Made by a program: the position numbers and the translations under genes. A stretch of DNA of 64,000 nucleotides from DATKUC01 sp964553615 (GTDB lineage Bacteria; Spirochaetota; Spirochaetia; DSM-27196; DATKUC01): positions 14,133 to 78,132 of the forward strand of contig CAZKMA010000015.1 in assembly GCA_964553615.1 (NCBI GenBank), in the 5' to 3' direction. Positions 32,114-41,569 of the stretch are shown one piece after another (within the stretch, counting starts at the first letter, position 1; each line of letters starts with the position of its first letter). The notes beneath the pieces are model-generated. The model worked only from the letters and a program-made list of their open reading frames with translations, ran no database searches and was not told where the DNA came from.

Positions 32114-32959
32114 ATGAAATTTAAGATAATATTCGCACTCTTCAATGCTATCATCATATTCTCCTTTCTGTTCATCTTTCTCATGCCATATTTCATCCTT
32201 GGATGGGACTATACACAGCTCTTCTGGTCGCGGAACTGGTTTCTCGGCGGAATATTCGTCGTCATCATGGTGGTTCTGAACGCTTACTTTGTGGTGAACT
32301 GGAGACTCTTCGGGTATCTTGAGTCGGAAGACTGGGACGGTCTCATTGACTACCTTGAACATCGGGTATACGACCAGAAGAAGCAGCGGAGCCACGAGAT
32401 CAAGATCCTCATTAATACCTACGTCGTAAAATCCAGTACCGACGGAATTCTGAAGCTCGAAGCCGAACTGCGTAAGAGCGCGCCTCGGCTCATTCCTGCA
32501 CTCGCACTTCAGTTTGGCATACCGCACTTGCTCAAGAACGATCCGGTGGACATGGAAATTTACTACGGCGAGCTCATGAAAAACCCGAAGTGCAGGGACA
32601 GAGAATGGATCTCCTGGAACTATGCATTCGCGCTGATGCTTCAACAGAAGTCGGAAGAGGCAAAGGCTCATCTCATGCAGGTCGCCCGGAAACCACGGAA
32701 TGCGGTCCTGCGCGTTCTGACCCTGTATCTGCTTGATGCATATGCATCAAGCGACCAGGATGTTGCGAAATCAATAGAAGACGGCAAGAAGGCCGTGCAG
32801 ACGAAGTTCAGCTACCGGCAGTGGAACAACGAGGTTGAGAAGAACAAGGGGAACCTCCAGGTCCTGGTGCTTGCCAAACTGATCGATGAAGCGACCGAAT
32901 GGATCTACCCCGACCGTAAGAGCAGTACGGAAGTCCGTTCCGGAACAGGTGAAGTATGA
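32114..32959 (+). CDS. Two-helix membrane protein with helical-repeat cytoplasmic part
   Basis: 281 residues from ATG 32114 (GGGG upstream). Two membrane helices at about 4-30 (FALFNAIIIFSFLFIFLMPYFILGW) and 42-62 (FLGGIFVVIMVVLNAYFVVNW), then an all-helical soluble region of about 210 residues with TPR-like spacing (ISWNYAFALMLQQKSEEAKAHLMQVA). No catalytic motif seen. Overlaps the aminotransferase start by 4 bp. Family not recognised; probably spirochaete-specific. Confidence 0.8.
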   Translation: MKFKIIFALFNAIIIFSFLFIFLMPYFILGWDYTQLFWSRNWFLGGIFVVIMVVLNAYFVVNWRLFGYLESEDWDGLIDYLEHRVYDQKKQRSHEIKILINTYVVKSSTDGILKLEAELRKSAPRLIPALALQFGIPHLLKNDPVDMEIYYGELMKNPKCRDREWISWNYAFALMLQQKSEEAKAHLMQVARKPRNAVLRVLTLYLLDAYASSDQDVAKSIEDGKKAVQTKFSYRQWNNEVEKNKGNLQVLVLAKLIDEATEWIYPDRKSSTEVRSGTGEV

Positions 32960-34224
32960 GCGAAGTTGTGAAATTTCCGCAGCCGGACGTTCAGTCCGTG
33001 CCGCAAGGCAGAAGATTCCTGAAGTCGGCGAAGCTTGCGAATGTCTGCTACGATATTCGCGGCCCGGTTCTCGCGGAGGCCAAGAGACTCGAGGAAGAGG
33101 GATTCAAGGTTCTGAAGTTGAACATCGGGAATCCGGCTCCGTTTGGTTTCGATGCGCCCGATGAGCTGATCCACGATGTAATTCTCAATCTTCGCGCCGC
33201 CCAGGGGTACTGTGACAGCAAGGGTCTGTTCTCTGCTCGCAAGGCGGTCATGCAGTATTGCCAACAGAGACAATTCCCGGATGTCGACATCGAAGATATC
33301 TATATCGGGAACGGCGTGAGCGAACTCATTGTCATGGCCATGCAGGGGCTTCTGAACAACGGCGACGAAGTTCTTGTTCCTGCGCCCGACTATCCTCTCT
33401 GGACGGCGGCGGTAAACCTTTCCGGCGGGACGGCCGTCCATTACCTGTGCGATGAGGAATCCGACTGGATACCCGATCTTTCCGATATTGAGGCAAAGAT
33501 AAACGAACGGACCAAGGGGATTGTGATCATCAATCCAAACAATCCCACCGGCGCGGTCTATCCGGTTGAGGTGCTTCAGAAGATCCATGACCTGGCGGCA
33601 GAGCACAACCTCATTGTGTTCGCGGATGAGATCTATGACAAAATTCTCTATGATGAGGTCGAGCACACGTCGATTGCCTCGCTGTCCGACGATATCTTCT
33701 GCGTGACATTCAACGGGCTTTCGAAGTCCTACCGCGCCGCAGGGTTCCGGTGCGGTTGGATGGTGCTCAGCGGCCGGAAGGCCCTTGCCAGCGATTACCG
33801 GGAAGGGCTCGACATGCTCGCGAACATGCGCTTATGCAGCAATGTTCCTGCCCAATTCGCAGTTCAGGCCGCCCTGGGCGGGTATCAGAGCATCAACGAC
33901 CTCGTGCTTCCGGTGGGTCGACTGGGAATGCAGCGGGATGTGGCATATGATTTGCTTACCGCAATTCCCGGCGTATCATGTGTGAAACCTAAGGGAGCGC
34001 TCTACATGTTTCCGCGCCTGGATCTGAAACGATATACGATTCGGGATGATCAAAAATTCGTCCTCGATCTTCTGATAGAGAAGAAGTTGCTGCTTGTGCA
34101 GGGCACGGGTTTCAACTGGATTCGGCCCGACCATTTTCGTGTTGTGTTCCTGCCTGACGTCGAGATGCTTAAGGACGCGGCAACGCGACTCGCGGAGTTC
34201 CTCAGTTGGTACCAACAGACGTAA
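32956..34224 (+). CDS. alaA: Class I aminotransferase, probably alanine aminotransferase
   Basis: 422 residues, PLP fold type I. Closest in style to E. coli AlaA (YfbQ): LKLNIGNPAPFGFDAPDELIHDVI, GYCDSKGLFSARKAVMQY, PDYPLWTAAVNLSGG, IVIINPNNPTGAVY, FADEIYDKILYD, the PLP lysine in NGLSKSYRAAGFRCGWM, and HFRVVFLPD with the carboxylate-binding Arg. Likely interconverts pyruvate/glutamate and alanine/2-oxoglutarate. Exact substrate by family resemblance only. Confidence 0.88.
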   Translation: MSEVVKFPQPDVQSVPQGRRFLKSAKLANVCYDIRGPVLAEAKRLEEEGFKVLKLNIGNPAPFGFDAPDELIHDVILNLRAAQGYCDSKGLFSARKAVMQYCQQRQFPDVDIEDIYIGNGVSELIVMAMQGLLNNGDEVLVPAPDYPLWTAAVNLSGGTAVHYLCDEESDWIPDLSDIEAKINERTKGIVIINPNNPTGAVYPVEVLQKIHDLAAEHNLIVFADEIYDKILYDEVEHTSIASLSDDIFCVTFNGLSKSYRAAGFRCGWMVLSGRKALASDYREGLDMLANMRLCSNVPAQFAVQAALGGYQSINDLVLPVGRLGMQRDVAYDLLTAIPGVSCVKPKGALYMFPRLDLKRYTIRDDQKFVLDLLIEKKLLLVQGTGFNWIRPDHFRVVFLPDVEMLKDAATRLAEFLSWYQQT

Positions 34225-34227
34225 CCG

Positions 34228-34257
34228 TTGACCCCTGAGCTCCGGTAACGCTATACT
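34228..34257 (+). promoter_or_regulatory. Promoter for gltX-glyS-tyrS
   Basis: TTGACC (34228-34233), 18-bp spacer, TATACT (34252-34257), 22 bp before the gltX ATG, so the leader is very short and no T-box fits. Confidence 0.6.
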
Positions 34258-34278
34258 CTTAAGCCAAAAGGACATGTT

Positions 34279-35748
34279 ATGAACGTGCGCGTGCGGTACG
34301 CGCCGTCGCCTACCGGCTTCCAGCACATCGGTGGCGTGCGAACGGCGCTTTTCAACTATTTATTTGCTCGTTCTCAGGGCGGGAAGTTCATCCTCAGGAT
34401 CGAGGACACTGACAGAGAGCGTTTTCATCCCGACGCCTTGAACGATATCTACGAGACATTTGCATGGCTCGGTATACACTGGGACGAGGGACCGGATGTC
34501 GGCGGACCGTTTGGTCCGTATGTACAATCCGAACGCGCCGAGATGTATCGCGAGCACGCGGAACGGCTTGTTGCCGGTGGTGCCGCCTATCGGTGCTACT
34601 GCACGCCCGAACGCCTTGAAGAGCTGAAAATACACCAGCAGGAACAGAAGCTGGCCCCTGGATACGACAGGCGCTGCCGGAATCTCTCCCCCGCAGAGGA
34701 AGAGGAGTTCCGTGCTCAGGGTATTGTGCCGGTCATCAGACTGAAGGTTCCGCTGGAGGGAACAACGGTCATGGAGGACCTGATCCTCGGACCCATTGAA
34801 CGCCGAAATCAGGATGTGAGTGTGGACCCGGTCCTCCTGAAATCCGACGGTTTCCCGACCTATCATCTTGCCAACGTAGTGGACGACCACTTCATGGAGA
34901 TATCGCACATTCTTCGCGCGCAGGAGTGGATCCCATCTGGCCCGCTTCACATTCTGCTCTACCAGGCACTCGGATGGGAGCCGCCTGAATACTGCCATCT
35001 CCCGTTTGTCACCGGTACCGATGGTCGGAAGCTTTCGAAGCGGCACGGCGCCACGAGCATTATTGAGTTTCGTCAGGGTGGCTATCTCCCGGATGCTCTC
35101 ATCAACTACATAAGTCTGCTCGGATGGTCGTATGACGACTCACGTGAGTTTTTTTCCGTCGCGGAGCTGGAGAAACTCTTTTCGCTGGAGAAATTGAATA
35201 AGAGCCCCGGAGTCTTCGACTACAAGAAGCTCGAGTGGTTCAACGGCGCGTATATTCGTGAGCGTTCCGATGATGAGCTTGCGCGGGACCTTGTCCCGTT
35301 CCTGCAGCGGGCGGAGCTTCTGACCGATCCGCCGCTTGCGCAGCAGATGGACCTGCTCCGTGCGGCTATGCCCATTGCGAAAGAGAGGATTCATCTTCTC
35401 TCGGATGCCCCGGCTGTCCTCGGCTTCCTGTTCACGGATGTCCAGACATATTCGATAGATGATGCCATTCCGAAGAAGATGGACATTGCATCAACTATTG
35501 CTGCTCTGGATACGGCAGTTCCGGCGCTCGACGGGTTCGAGGAAAAGACAGATGAAGAGATGGAGCAGGTATTCCGATCGCTCGCGGAAGAGAATGGCGT
35601 GAAGCTGGGGAGCCTGCTCATGCCGCTTCGCGTGGCGGTTACCGGTTCACGGGTTTCTCCGCCGCTTTTCGCTTCGATGAGGCTTCTCGGGCTTGAAAAG
35701 TCACTGAAGCGTGTACAGAATCTGAAAGATTTCTTGAAGAATCAGTAA
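34279..35748 (+). CDS. gltX: Glutamyl-tRNA synthetase
   Basis: 489 residues, class I. RYAPSPTGFQHIGGVRTALFNYLFAR holds the HIGH-type motif; LSKRHGATS is the KMSKS equivalent. Zinc-region cysteines are partly present (CYCTPERLEEL). C-terminal anticodon domain is normal length. No clear GlnRS is nearby; whether this enzyme is discriminating or also charges tRNA-Gln cannot be told. Confidence 0.96.
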   Translation: MNVRVRYAPSPTGFQHIGGVRTALFNYLFARSQGGKFILRIEDTDRERFHPDALNDIYETFAWLGIHWDEGPDVGGPFGPYVQSERAEMYREHAERLVAGGAAYRCYCTPERLEELKIHQQEQKLAPGYDRRCRNLSPAEEEEFRAQGIVPVIRLKVPLEGTTVMEDLILGPIERRNQDVSVDPVLLKSDGFPTYHLANVVDDHFMEISHILRAQEWIPSGPLHILLYQALGWEPPEYCHLPFVTGTDGRKLSKRHGATSIIEFRQGGYLPDALINYISLLGWSYDDSREFFSVAELEKLFSLEKLNKSPGVFDYKKLEWFNGAYIRERSDDELARDLVPFLQRAELLTDPPLAQQMDLLRAAMPIAKERIHLLSDAPAVLGFLFTDVQTYSIDDAIPKKMDIASTIAALDTAVPALDGFEEKTDEEMEQVFRSLAEENGVKLGSLLMPLRVAVTGSRVSPPLFASMRLLGLEKSLKRVQNLKDFLKNQ

Positions 35749-35758
35749 GGTAGGGATC

Positions 35759-37129
35759 ATGGCAAATAACTCGACAGATAAAAGCAACGCACCGGCAGCG
35801 GATGCAAAGGTTATGGACAGTATCGTGTCACTGTGTAAGCGGCGCGGATTCATCTTTCCCTCTTCCGAAATTTACGGCGGACTCTCCTCCGCATGGGACT
35901 ATGGTCCGCTGGGTGTTGAACTGAAGAACCGGATTGAAGCGTTCTGGTGGAAAGAGATGACCAGGCTCCGTGACGATATCGTCGGAATCGACGCCGCAAT
36001 TATGATGCATCCGCGCGTATGGGAGGCCTCCGGTCACGTGGAGAACTTCACCGATCCGCTGGTCGACTGCAAGGACTGCCGGCAGCGGTTTCGGGAAGAT
36101 CAGATGCCCGAGGAAAACCAGAAGAGCCACCGATGCCCGAATTGCGGCGGTGAGCTGACCGAGCCACGCCAGTTCAATCTCATGTTCAAGACCCACCTGG
36201 GTCCGGTGGAGGATGGCTCCTCCGAGGTATATCTTCGTCCGGAGACGGCTCAGGGAATTTATGTCAACTTCAAGAACGTGGTCCAGACCTCCCGCGTCAA
36301 GATTCCGTTCGGTATTGCCCAGGTGGGAAAGGCGTTTCGGAACGAAATTGTTACCAAGAACTATATCTTTCGCACGTGTGAGTTCGAGCAGATGGAGATG
36401 CAGTTTTTTGTCCATCCGAGCGAAGACGAAAAGTGGTTCGAATACTGGAAGGCATTCCGCATGGAATACTACTCCCGGCTCGGTATCCGGCCGGAGAAGC
36501 TGCGTTTCAAAGCGCACGGTCCGGGCGAACTTGCTCATTACGCGAAGGCAGCGTTCGACATCGAGTTTGAGTTTCCGTTCGGATGGCGCGAGCTTGAAGG
36601 GATTCACAATCGCACGAATTTTGATCTCACGCGGCATTCCGAGTTCAGCGGAAAAGACCTGAACTATCTGGATGAGGTGACACACGAACGCTACATCCCC
36701 TATATCATCGAGACATCCGCGGGACTTACCCGCAGCGTGCTCATGGCGCTTTCGGATGCGTACGAAGAGGAAACGGTGGACGGCGATGACGTTCGAACCG
36801 TGCTCCATTTTCACCCGGCAATAGCTCCCGTTACCGTCGGAGTCTTCCCGCTTGTGAAAAAGGATGGCCTTGCCGAGCTTGCCCACGAAATTGAGCGCAA
36901 TCTCAGGGAGGAATTCACCACATTCTACGACCAGGGCGGCGCAATAGGGCGGAGATATCGACGACAGGACGAGATAGGGACCCCGTTTTGCATTACCATT
37001 GACTATCAGACCAAAGACGACAACACGGTAACGCTCCGATTCCGGGACTCGATGGAGCAAGTTCGGGTACCGGTGGGCGAGTTGACAGCACACATGAAAG
37101 AGGCAATTCGCACCTACAAACGGGTCTGA
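35759..37129 (+). CDS. glyS: Glycyl-tRNA synthetase, homodimeric (alpha2) type
   Basis: 456 residues, class II. MDSIVSLCKRRGFIFPSSEIYGGLSSAWDYGPLGVELKNRIEAFWW opens the bacterial/eukaryotic-like alpha2 type. A zinc knuckle CKDCRQRF...CPNCGG follows near residue 100; RPETAQGIYVNFKN, KAFRNEI and EFEQMEMQFFV are class II motifs; HFHPAIAPVTVGVFPL begins the anticodon domain. 10 bp after gltX. Confidence 0.96.
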   Translation: MANNSTDKSNAPAADAKVMDSIVSLCKRRGFIFPSSEIYGGLSSAWDYGPLGVELKNRIEAFWWKEMTRLRDDIVGIDAAIMMHPRVWEASGHVENFTDPLVDCKDCRQRFREDQMPEENQKSHRCPNCGGELTEPRQFNLMFKTHLGPVEDGSSEVYLRPETAQGIYVNFKNVVQTSRVKIPFGIAQVGKAFRNEIVTKNYIFRTCEFEQMEMQFFVHPSEDEKWFEYWKAFRMEYYSRLGIRPEKLRFKAHGPGELAHYAKAAFDIEFEFPFGWRELEGIHNRTNFDLTRHSEFSGKDLNYLDEVTHERYIPYIIETSAGLTRSVLMALSDAYEEETVDGDDVRTVLHFHPAIAPVTVGVFPLVKKDGLAELAHEIERNLREEFTTFYDQGGAIGRRYRRQDEIGTPFCITIDYQTKDDNTVTLRFRDSMEQVRVPVGELTAHMKEAIRTYKRV

Positions 37130-37144
37130 TGGGGGCAACGAAAT

Positions 37145-38383
37145 ATGAACGCAGCACTGTCCGCGCTTCAAGAACGTGGATTCATCAAGCAATGCACTGA
37201 TCAGGATGCGCTGGAAAAGCTCCTCGATGCCGGCCCGGTCTCTCTGTACTGTGGATTCGACCCGACTGGATCAAGCCTGCACGCCGGGCACCTGATACCG
37301 CTCTTTGCCATGGCTCACCTGGCACGCGCGGGGCATCGACCAATCGCCCTTATCGGCGGTGGGACCGCACGGATCGGTGATCCGTCCGGAAAAACCGAAA
37401 TGCGGAAGATGCTGACCATCGAACAGATCAAGGACAACGCACGCAGCATAACCGTCCAGGTTCAACATTTCCTGTCGGGCCAGAATGCCAGAGCCACGAT
37501 TGTCGACAATGCGGATTGGCTTGCCGGACTCAACTACATCGAGTTCCTCCGGGACATCGGAAGACACTTTTCCGTGAATCGAATGCTCACATTCGAGACA
37601 TACCGGATGCGCATGGAGACCGGTCTCTCGTTCATCGAGTTCAACTATCAGCTCCTCCAGTCCTACGATTTCCTGAATCTGTATCGGAACAACGCGTGCA
37701 GGTTGCAGGTCGGGGGTGACGATCAGTGGGGGAACATCGTTGCAGGCACGGACCTCATCCGTCGGGTAGAGGGTGGTGAGGCGTACGGACTCACTTTCCC
37801 GCTGGTCACCCGCGCCGATGGGAAGAAGATGGGAAAGACGGAAAAGGGTGCGCTGTTTCTGGATCCCGCTCTCATCTCCCCGTACGATTTTTTTCAGTAC
37901 TGGAGAAACGTCCCGGATGACGATGTTGAGAAGTTCCTCCTGCTGTACACATTTCTCCCTGTGGAAGAAATCCGGAGCCTCGGAAAGTTGAAGGACAAAG
38001 AAGTAAACCGTGCAAAGGAGATCCTTGCGCTTGAGTTGACTTCATTGATCCACGGCCGGGAAGAGGCGGATAAGGCGCTGGACGCCTCCCGGTCCGCATT
38101 CGCCGGAGGAGCGGGAGGTGGAGACACCACCGCAATCCCGGCTACCGAGATTGACATGTCGGAACTTGCGGGGGGACTGAATGCCGCCGATTTGTTCAGC
38201 AGAACCGATCTTTGCGCCTCGAAGTCCGACGCGCGGCGTCTCATCCTTCAGGGGGGCGGCAGCGTGAACGGAAGAAAAGTCGCTTCGGCGGAGGAGCAGA
38301 TCGACGACGGATGGCTGCAGGATGGTGAACTTCTGCTGCGTGCCGGCAAGAAACGATACCACCGGATCACTGTCCGCGCGTAG
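37145..38383 (+). CDS. tyrS: Tyrosyl-tRNA synthetase
   Basis: 412 residues, class I TyrRS. LYCGFDPTGSSLHAGHLIPL contains the HIGH-type HAGH; KKMGKTEKGALFLDP is the KMSKS loop; the S4 RNA-binding domain is at the end (SDARRLILQGGGSVNGRKV). Third of three synthetases in a row with gaps of 10 and 15 bp. Confidence 0.96.
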   Translation: MNAALSALQERGFIKQCTDQDALEKLLDAGPVSLYCGFDPTGSSLHAGHLIPLFAMAHLARAGHRPIALIGGGTARIGDPSGKTEMRKMLTIEQIKDNARSITVQVQHFLSGQNARATIVDNADWLAGLNYIEFLRDIGRHFSVNRMLTFETYRMRMETGLSFIEFNYQLLQSYDFLNLYRNNACRLQVGGDDQWGNIVAGTDLIRRVEGGEAYGLTFPLVTRADGKKMGKTEKGALFLDPALISPYDFFQYWRNVPDDDVEKFLLLYTFLPVEEIRSLGKLKDKEVNRAKEILALELTSLIHGREEADKALDASRSAFAGGAGGGDTTAIPATEIDMSELAGGLNAADLFSRTDLCASKSDARRLILQGGGSVNGRKVASAEEQIDDGWLQDGELLLRAGKKRYHRITVRA

Positions 38384-38425
38384 CTGCCATGCAGCTGCCG
38401 TACAGTAACGGCTGCGGAATACCAT

Positions 38426-39250
38426 ATGGGAAAGCAATACGATAATCATGACCCGACTACGCACTTTCGAAGGCGTGTCCGGAGCTATCTGATTTTCGGG
38501 GGCTCTATTGCGGTTCTTCTCATTATCTGGCAGGTGGCAGCCCATCTGGTTGGTCTGGACATCATACTCCCACGTCCGGTATCTGTCCTTCGAGAGCTTG
38601 CCCGCATTCCCGGTCAGCAGGGGTTTCTCCACTCCCTCGAGGCAACCGTAGTACGCGGATTGCTGGGATTTCTCCTATCCGCGGCCGCCGGCTTTGTGGT
38701 TGGAATTGCCACCGGGCTCTCGCGGGACGTGGAAAGCGCCGTGAAGCCGCTGCTTACCCTGATTCAGTCCACCCCGGTAATGTCTATCATTCTTCTTGCA
38801 CTCATCTGGTTTCAGACGGGTGGAGTTCCGATATTCGTTTCGTTTCTCATGAGCTTCCCGGTCGTGGCACTGAATGTCTGTCGCGGTGTTCGAGAGGTGA
38901 GCCCGGAAATTCTGGAAATGGCACGGGCGTACCGCATTCCATGGCCGCGAATCCTCTTCCGGATCTACGTGCCATCCCTGGGCCCGTACATTATTGCCGC
39001 CGGAAGCATAGCCCTCGGACTTACCTGGCGAGTCGTTATTGCGGCCGAGGTCCTGAGTCAGCCGGTTTTCGGGATAGGGACTCAGTTGCAGCAGGCGCGG
39101 GTGGAACTCGAGACCGCGAGAATGTTTGCGTGGACCGCAGTCGCCGTTCTGCTTACGGGGCTGTCCGACGGGCTGTTTTTTCTGGCGTCACGGGCGGCAC
39201 CCACAGTCCGCGATTTCACCGCGCGTCCCCGAAAGAGGCCCGAGTTATGA
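38426..39250 (+). CDS. ABC importer permease (SsuC/TauC-like)
   Basis: 274 residues, six membrane helices, with the cytoplasmic EAA-type loop ILEMARAYRIPWPRILFRIYVPSLGPYI. Resembles permeases for sulfonates, nitrate or thiamine precursors. Overlaps the ATPase by ATGA. No substrate-binding protein gene is next to it, so the substrate is open. Confidence 0.88.
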   Translation: MGKQYDNHDPTTHFRRRVRSYLIFGGSIAVLLIIWQVAAHLVGLDIILPRPVSVLRELARIPGQQGFLHSLEATVVRGLLGFLLSAAAGFVVGIATGLSRDVESAVKPLLTLIQSTPVMSIILLALIWFQTGGVPIFVSFLMSFPVVALNVCRGVREVSPEILEMARAYRIPWPRILFRIYVPSLGPYIIAAGSIALGLTWRVVIAAEVLSQPVFGIGTQLQQARVELETARMFAWTAVAVLLTGLSDGLFFLASRAAPTVRDFTARPRKRPEL

Positions 39251-39981
39251 CGGTCACCGGATTGTACAAATCTTTCGACAGCATGCCGGTGCTCTCCAAC
39301 CTGTCAATGGAGATACCGGAGGGGCGAATAACCGCGATCCTCGGGCCTTCCGGTTGCGGCAAGACGACATTCCTGCGGATCTGTGCGGGGCTACTGGAAG
39401 TGGACGGCAGTGTTGGCGAGGGCCTTGCGGCCATGCGGAATCGGAAGGCGAGTTTTCTCTTTCAGGAGCCACGATTGCTTCCGTGGGAGACCGCGCTCCA
39501 GAATGTCGAGCTGGTGCTGGGCTCACTACAACAGCAGGAAAGAAGAGAACGGGCAATGCGGTTCATCGATCTCGTGGGCCTGGGCGGCTATGCAACGCAC
39601 CGTCCTTCGTCGCTGAGCGGCGGCATGAGGCAGCGGGTCTCGATGGCAAGATCCTTTGCGTACGAGAGCGAGGTTCTTTACATGGATGAGCCGTTCCAGG
39701 GGCTGGACCTGGAATTGAAACTTGGGCTTACCGTTGCCTTCCGGAAACTATGGGAGGAAGATTCGCGAACGGTGCTCCTGGTGACACACGATGTCCTTGA
39801 GGCGGTGCTTCTCGGTGATCAGATTGTTGTATTGACGCCGCGACCGGCGTCCGTGCGGGAGGTCCTGCTGAATCCGGTTCCAGCCGGTGAGCGGTCACTC
39901 AGTCATGAAAAGACCCTTTCGCTCCAGGGTCGATTGTATGACCTTCTTCTTTCTACGGATACGCCCCATTCAGAAGCATAG
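39247..39981 (+). CDS. ABC importer ATPase (SsuB/TauB-like)
   Basis: 244 residues from ATG 39247. Walker A GPSGCGKTT, Q-loop FLFQEPRLLPWETALQNV (typical for SsuB/TauB/ThiZ), signature LSGGMRQRVSMARS, Walker B VLYMDEPFQGLD, switch VTHDVLEA. The last 29 bp overlap the convergent lipoprotein gene. Confidence 0.9.
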   Translation: MTVTGLYKSFDSMPVLSNLSMEIPEGRITAILGPSGCGKTTFLRICAGLLEVDGSVGEGLAAMRNRKASFLFQEPRLLPWETALQNVELVLGSLQQQERRERAMRFIDLVGLGGYATHRPSSLSGGMRQRVSMARSFAYESEVLYMDEPFQGLDLELKLGLTVAFRKLWEEDSRTVLLVTHDVLEAVLLGDQIVVLTPRPASVREVLLNPVPAGERSLSHEKTLSLQGRLYDLLLSTDTPHSEA

Positions 39982-40570
39982 GATCGAGTTTTGCGAGTAC
40001 GTCCACGGCAAAATCGAGTTTGTGTCCTGATTTGTCGTAGACATAGCCGTAGACGGTTGTCAGGAAGCCATCGGAAATCGCGGCCATATACTGAACATTC
40101 TGGATGTCGTGTGCGGGGAAATACTGTGCGGGAGATGCCATTTCGGGGAAACGAGCGCGATAGTCCATGCCGATCCGAAAGAGATACCTGATATATTCAT
40201 CGGTCTGCATGTGGCCCTCTGTTACGAGGGTCCGGAAGTGAGCCCGTTCCGCGTGATCCAGGATCCATTTCCAGTTTCCCGATTGCATATTCTGTTTGAG
40301 ATCGTGGAGGAACGCGACAAGGCGCGCGTCCATTCCCTTATAGAAATCTGGTGCGTCAGGGTGCATACGCGGTTGGGATGACGTTGCCGGCGCGGCAACG
40401 GAGCCGGAGCCCGCGGCGACGGAACCGGAACCCGCGGCTGGTTCCGTGGGTGCGGCAGCGGATTCCGCGGTACTGCCTGTGCTGGATGAGAAAGATGCAC
40501 AACCCGCCAGAAAAAGGGTAACAGCGGCGGCCGCGACGAACAGACGGATCGAGTCCTTATTTCTTCCCAT
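39953..40570 (-). CDS. Lipoprotein of unknown function
   Basis: 205 residues from ATG 40570. Signal peptide with lipobox FLAGC (cysteine near residue 23), a Ser/Ala/Gly/Pro linker containing AAGSGSV twice (21-bp repeat), then a 130-residue helical domain (DFYKGMDARLVAFLHDLKQNMQSGNWKWILDHAE...). It resembles no binding protein I know, so it is not obviously the missing partner of the ABC importer. Its start overlaps the end of the methyltransferase gene by 14 bp. Confidence 0.82.
   Translation of the reverse strand: MGRNKDSIRLFVAAAAVTLFLAGCASFSSSTGSTAESAAAPTEPAAGSGSVAAGSGSVAAPATSSQPRMHPDAPDFYKGMDARLVAFLHDLKQNMQSGNWKWILDHAERAHFRTLVTEGHMQTDEYIRYLFRIGMDYRARFPEMASPAQYFPAHDIQNVQYMAAISDGFLTTVYGYVYDKSGHKLDFAVDVLAKLDPMLLNGAYP
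40392..40433 (-). repeat. 21-bp tandem repeat, two units, in lipoprotein linker
   Basis: Plus-strand units at 40392-40412 and 40413-40433, starting GCGGCAACGGAGCC and GCGGCGACGGAACC. Each codes for AAGSGSV or the like, a flexible surface linker. Confidence 0.75.
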
Positions 40571-41567
40571 TGCGGCCTCGCTTCTGTCCGGATATGAGCC
40601 ATGCGTGGTGCGGCTTCTTCCCCACAAAGTCTTCCGGTACGGTTTTCCCGGTAATATCATCGATTTGTCTTGCCCGGATCGCTGCGTGGTCGAGTTTCAA
40701 CCGCTTGAAATTGGACGAAAACATGACGGTACCGTCCCTGTTCAGCAGTTCGAGACAGGAGTTAATGAGCGCCGCGTGGTCCCTCTGGATATCCAGGACG
40801 CCTGCCATCTTCTTGCTATTGGAAAAGGTCGGCGGATCAAGCACAATGAGATCGAACTTCTGGTGTTGCGCACGTGCCCGTTCAATGTAACTCCCGACAT
40901 CATCGGCAACCGTGGCGTAGGCCGGCCCGATGAACCCGTTCAGTCGCAGGTTTTCGGTCGCCCAGGAGGTGTAGTTCTGGGACAGATCCACGGACGTTAC
41001 CGATTTTGCTCCGCCTGAAGCGGCGTAGACGCTGAACGAGCCGGTGTAGGAGTAGAGATTCAGCACCCGCTTTCCCGCAGACATATCACGAACCATCGAA
41101 CGCGTTGCGCGATGATCCAGAAACAGACCGGTATCGACGTAATCCGAAAGATTGACGAGAAACGAAAGCCCCGCTTCCCGCACGGTAATCGTGTATTTCG
41201 TTGCGTTCATTTTCTGGTACTGTGAGCCGCCGTCCGGTTTTTCCCGGTACTTGAAGAAGACTCGCTCCCGGGGTACGGTGAGTGCATGCGCCGCGGCATC
41301 CAGCATGAGGTCCTGCCACTGCCGGTGTTCTTCGGGCGTGTGCGGATGAGGCCGCTCATATTCTGCGACGTGCAGGTGATTGTCGTAGATGTCGACTACG
41401 AACGGAACCTCGGGAATATCCCGGGCATAGACGCGAAAACAGGTGATGTCGTTCCTCCGCGCCCATTTCCAGAGGTGCTTCTTTCGCTTCTTGAGACGGT
41501 TCGAAAACATTTCCACTTGGAGTGCAACGTCGGTCTGCAGGGATCTCTCCTGGTTGTAGGGGACCAC
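40557..41567 (-). CDS. 23S rRNA methyltransferase, RlmK-like (stand-alone half of RlmL)
   Basis: 336 residues from GTG 41567. It aligns by eye with the C-terminal half of E. coli RlmKL (m7G2069 of 23S rRNA): MFSNRLKKRKKHLWKWARR, CFRVYARDIPEVPFVVDIYD, GLFLDHRATRSMV, VLNLYSYTGSFSVYAASGGA (SAM motif I), DLIVLDPPTFSNSKKM and VMFSSNFKRLKLD. In E. coli it is fused to the m2G enzyme; here alone. Start lies 2 bp after rex stop. Confidence 0.88.
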   Translation of the reverse strand: MVPYNQERSLQTDVALQVEMFSNRLKKRKKHLWKWARRNDITCFRVYARDIPEVPFVVDIYDNHLHVAEYERPHPHTPEEHRQWQDLMLDAAAHALTVPRERVFFKYREKPDGGSQYQKMNATKYTITVREAGLSFLVNLSDYVDTGLFLDHRATRSMVRDMSAGKRVLNLYSYTGSFSVYAASGGAKSVTSVDLSQNYTSWATENLRLNGFIGPAYATVADDVGSYIERARAQHQKFDLIVLDPPTFSNSKKMAGVLDIQRDHAALINSCLELLNRDGTVMFSSNFKRLKLDHAAIRARQIDDITGKTVPEDFVGKKPHHAWLISGQKRGRNGKK

Positions 41568-41569
41568 CG

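Noticed and set aside
38941..39981. Longer start for the ABC ATPase at 38941
   Set aside because: The added about 100 residues are out-of-frame permease sequence; ATG 39247 overlaps the permease stop as ATGA and begins the normal ATPase.
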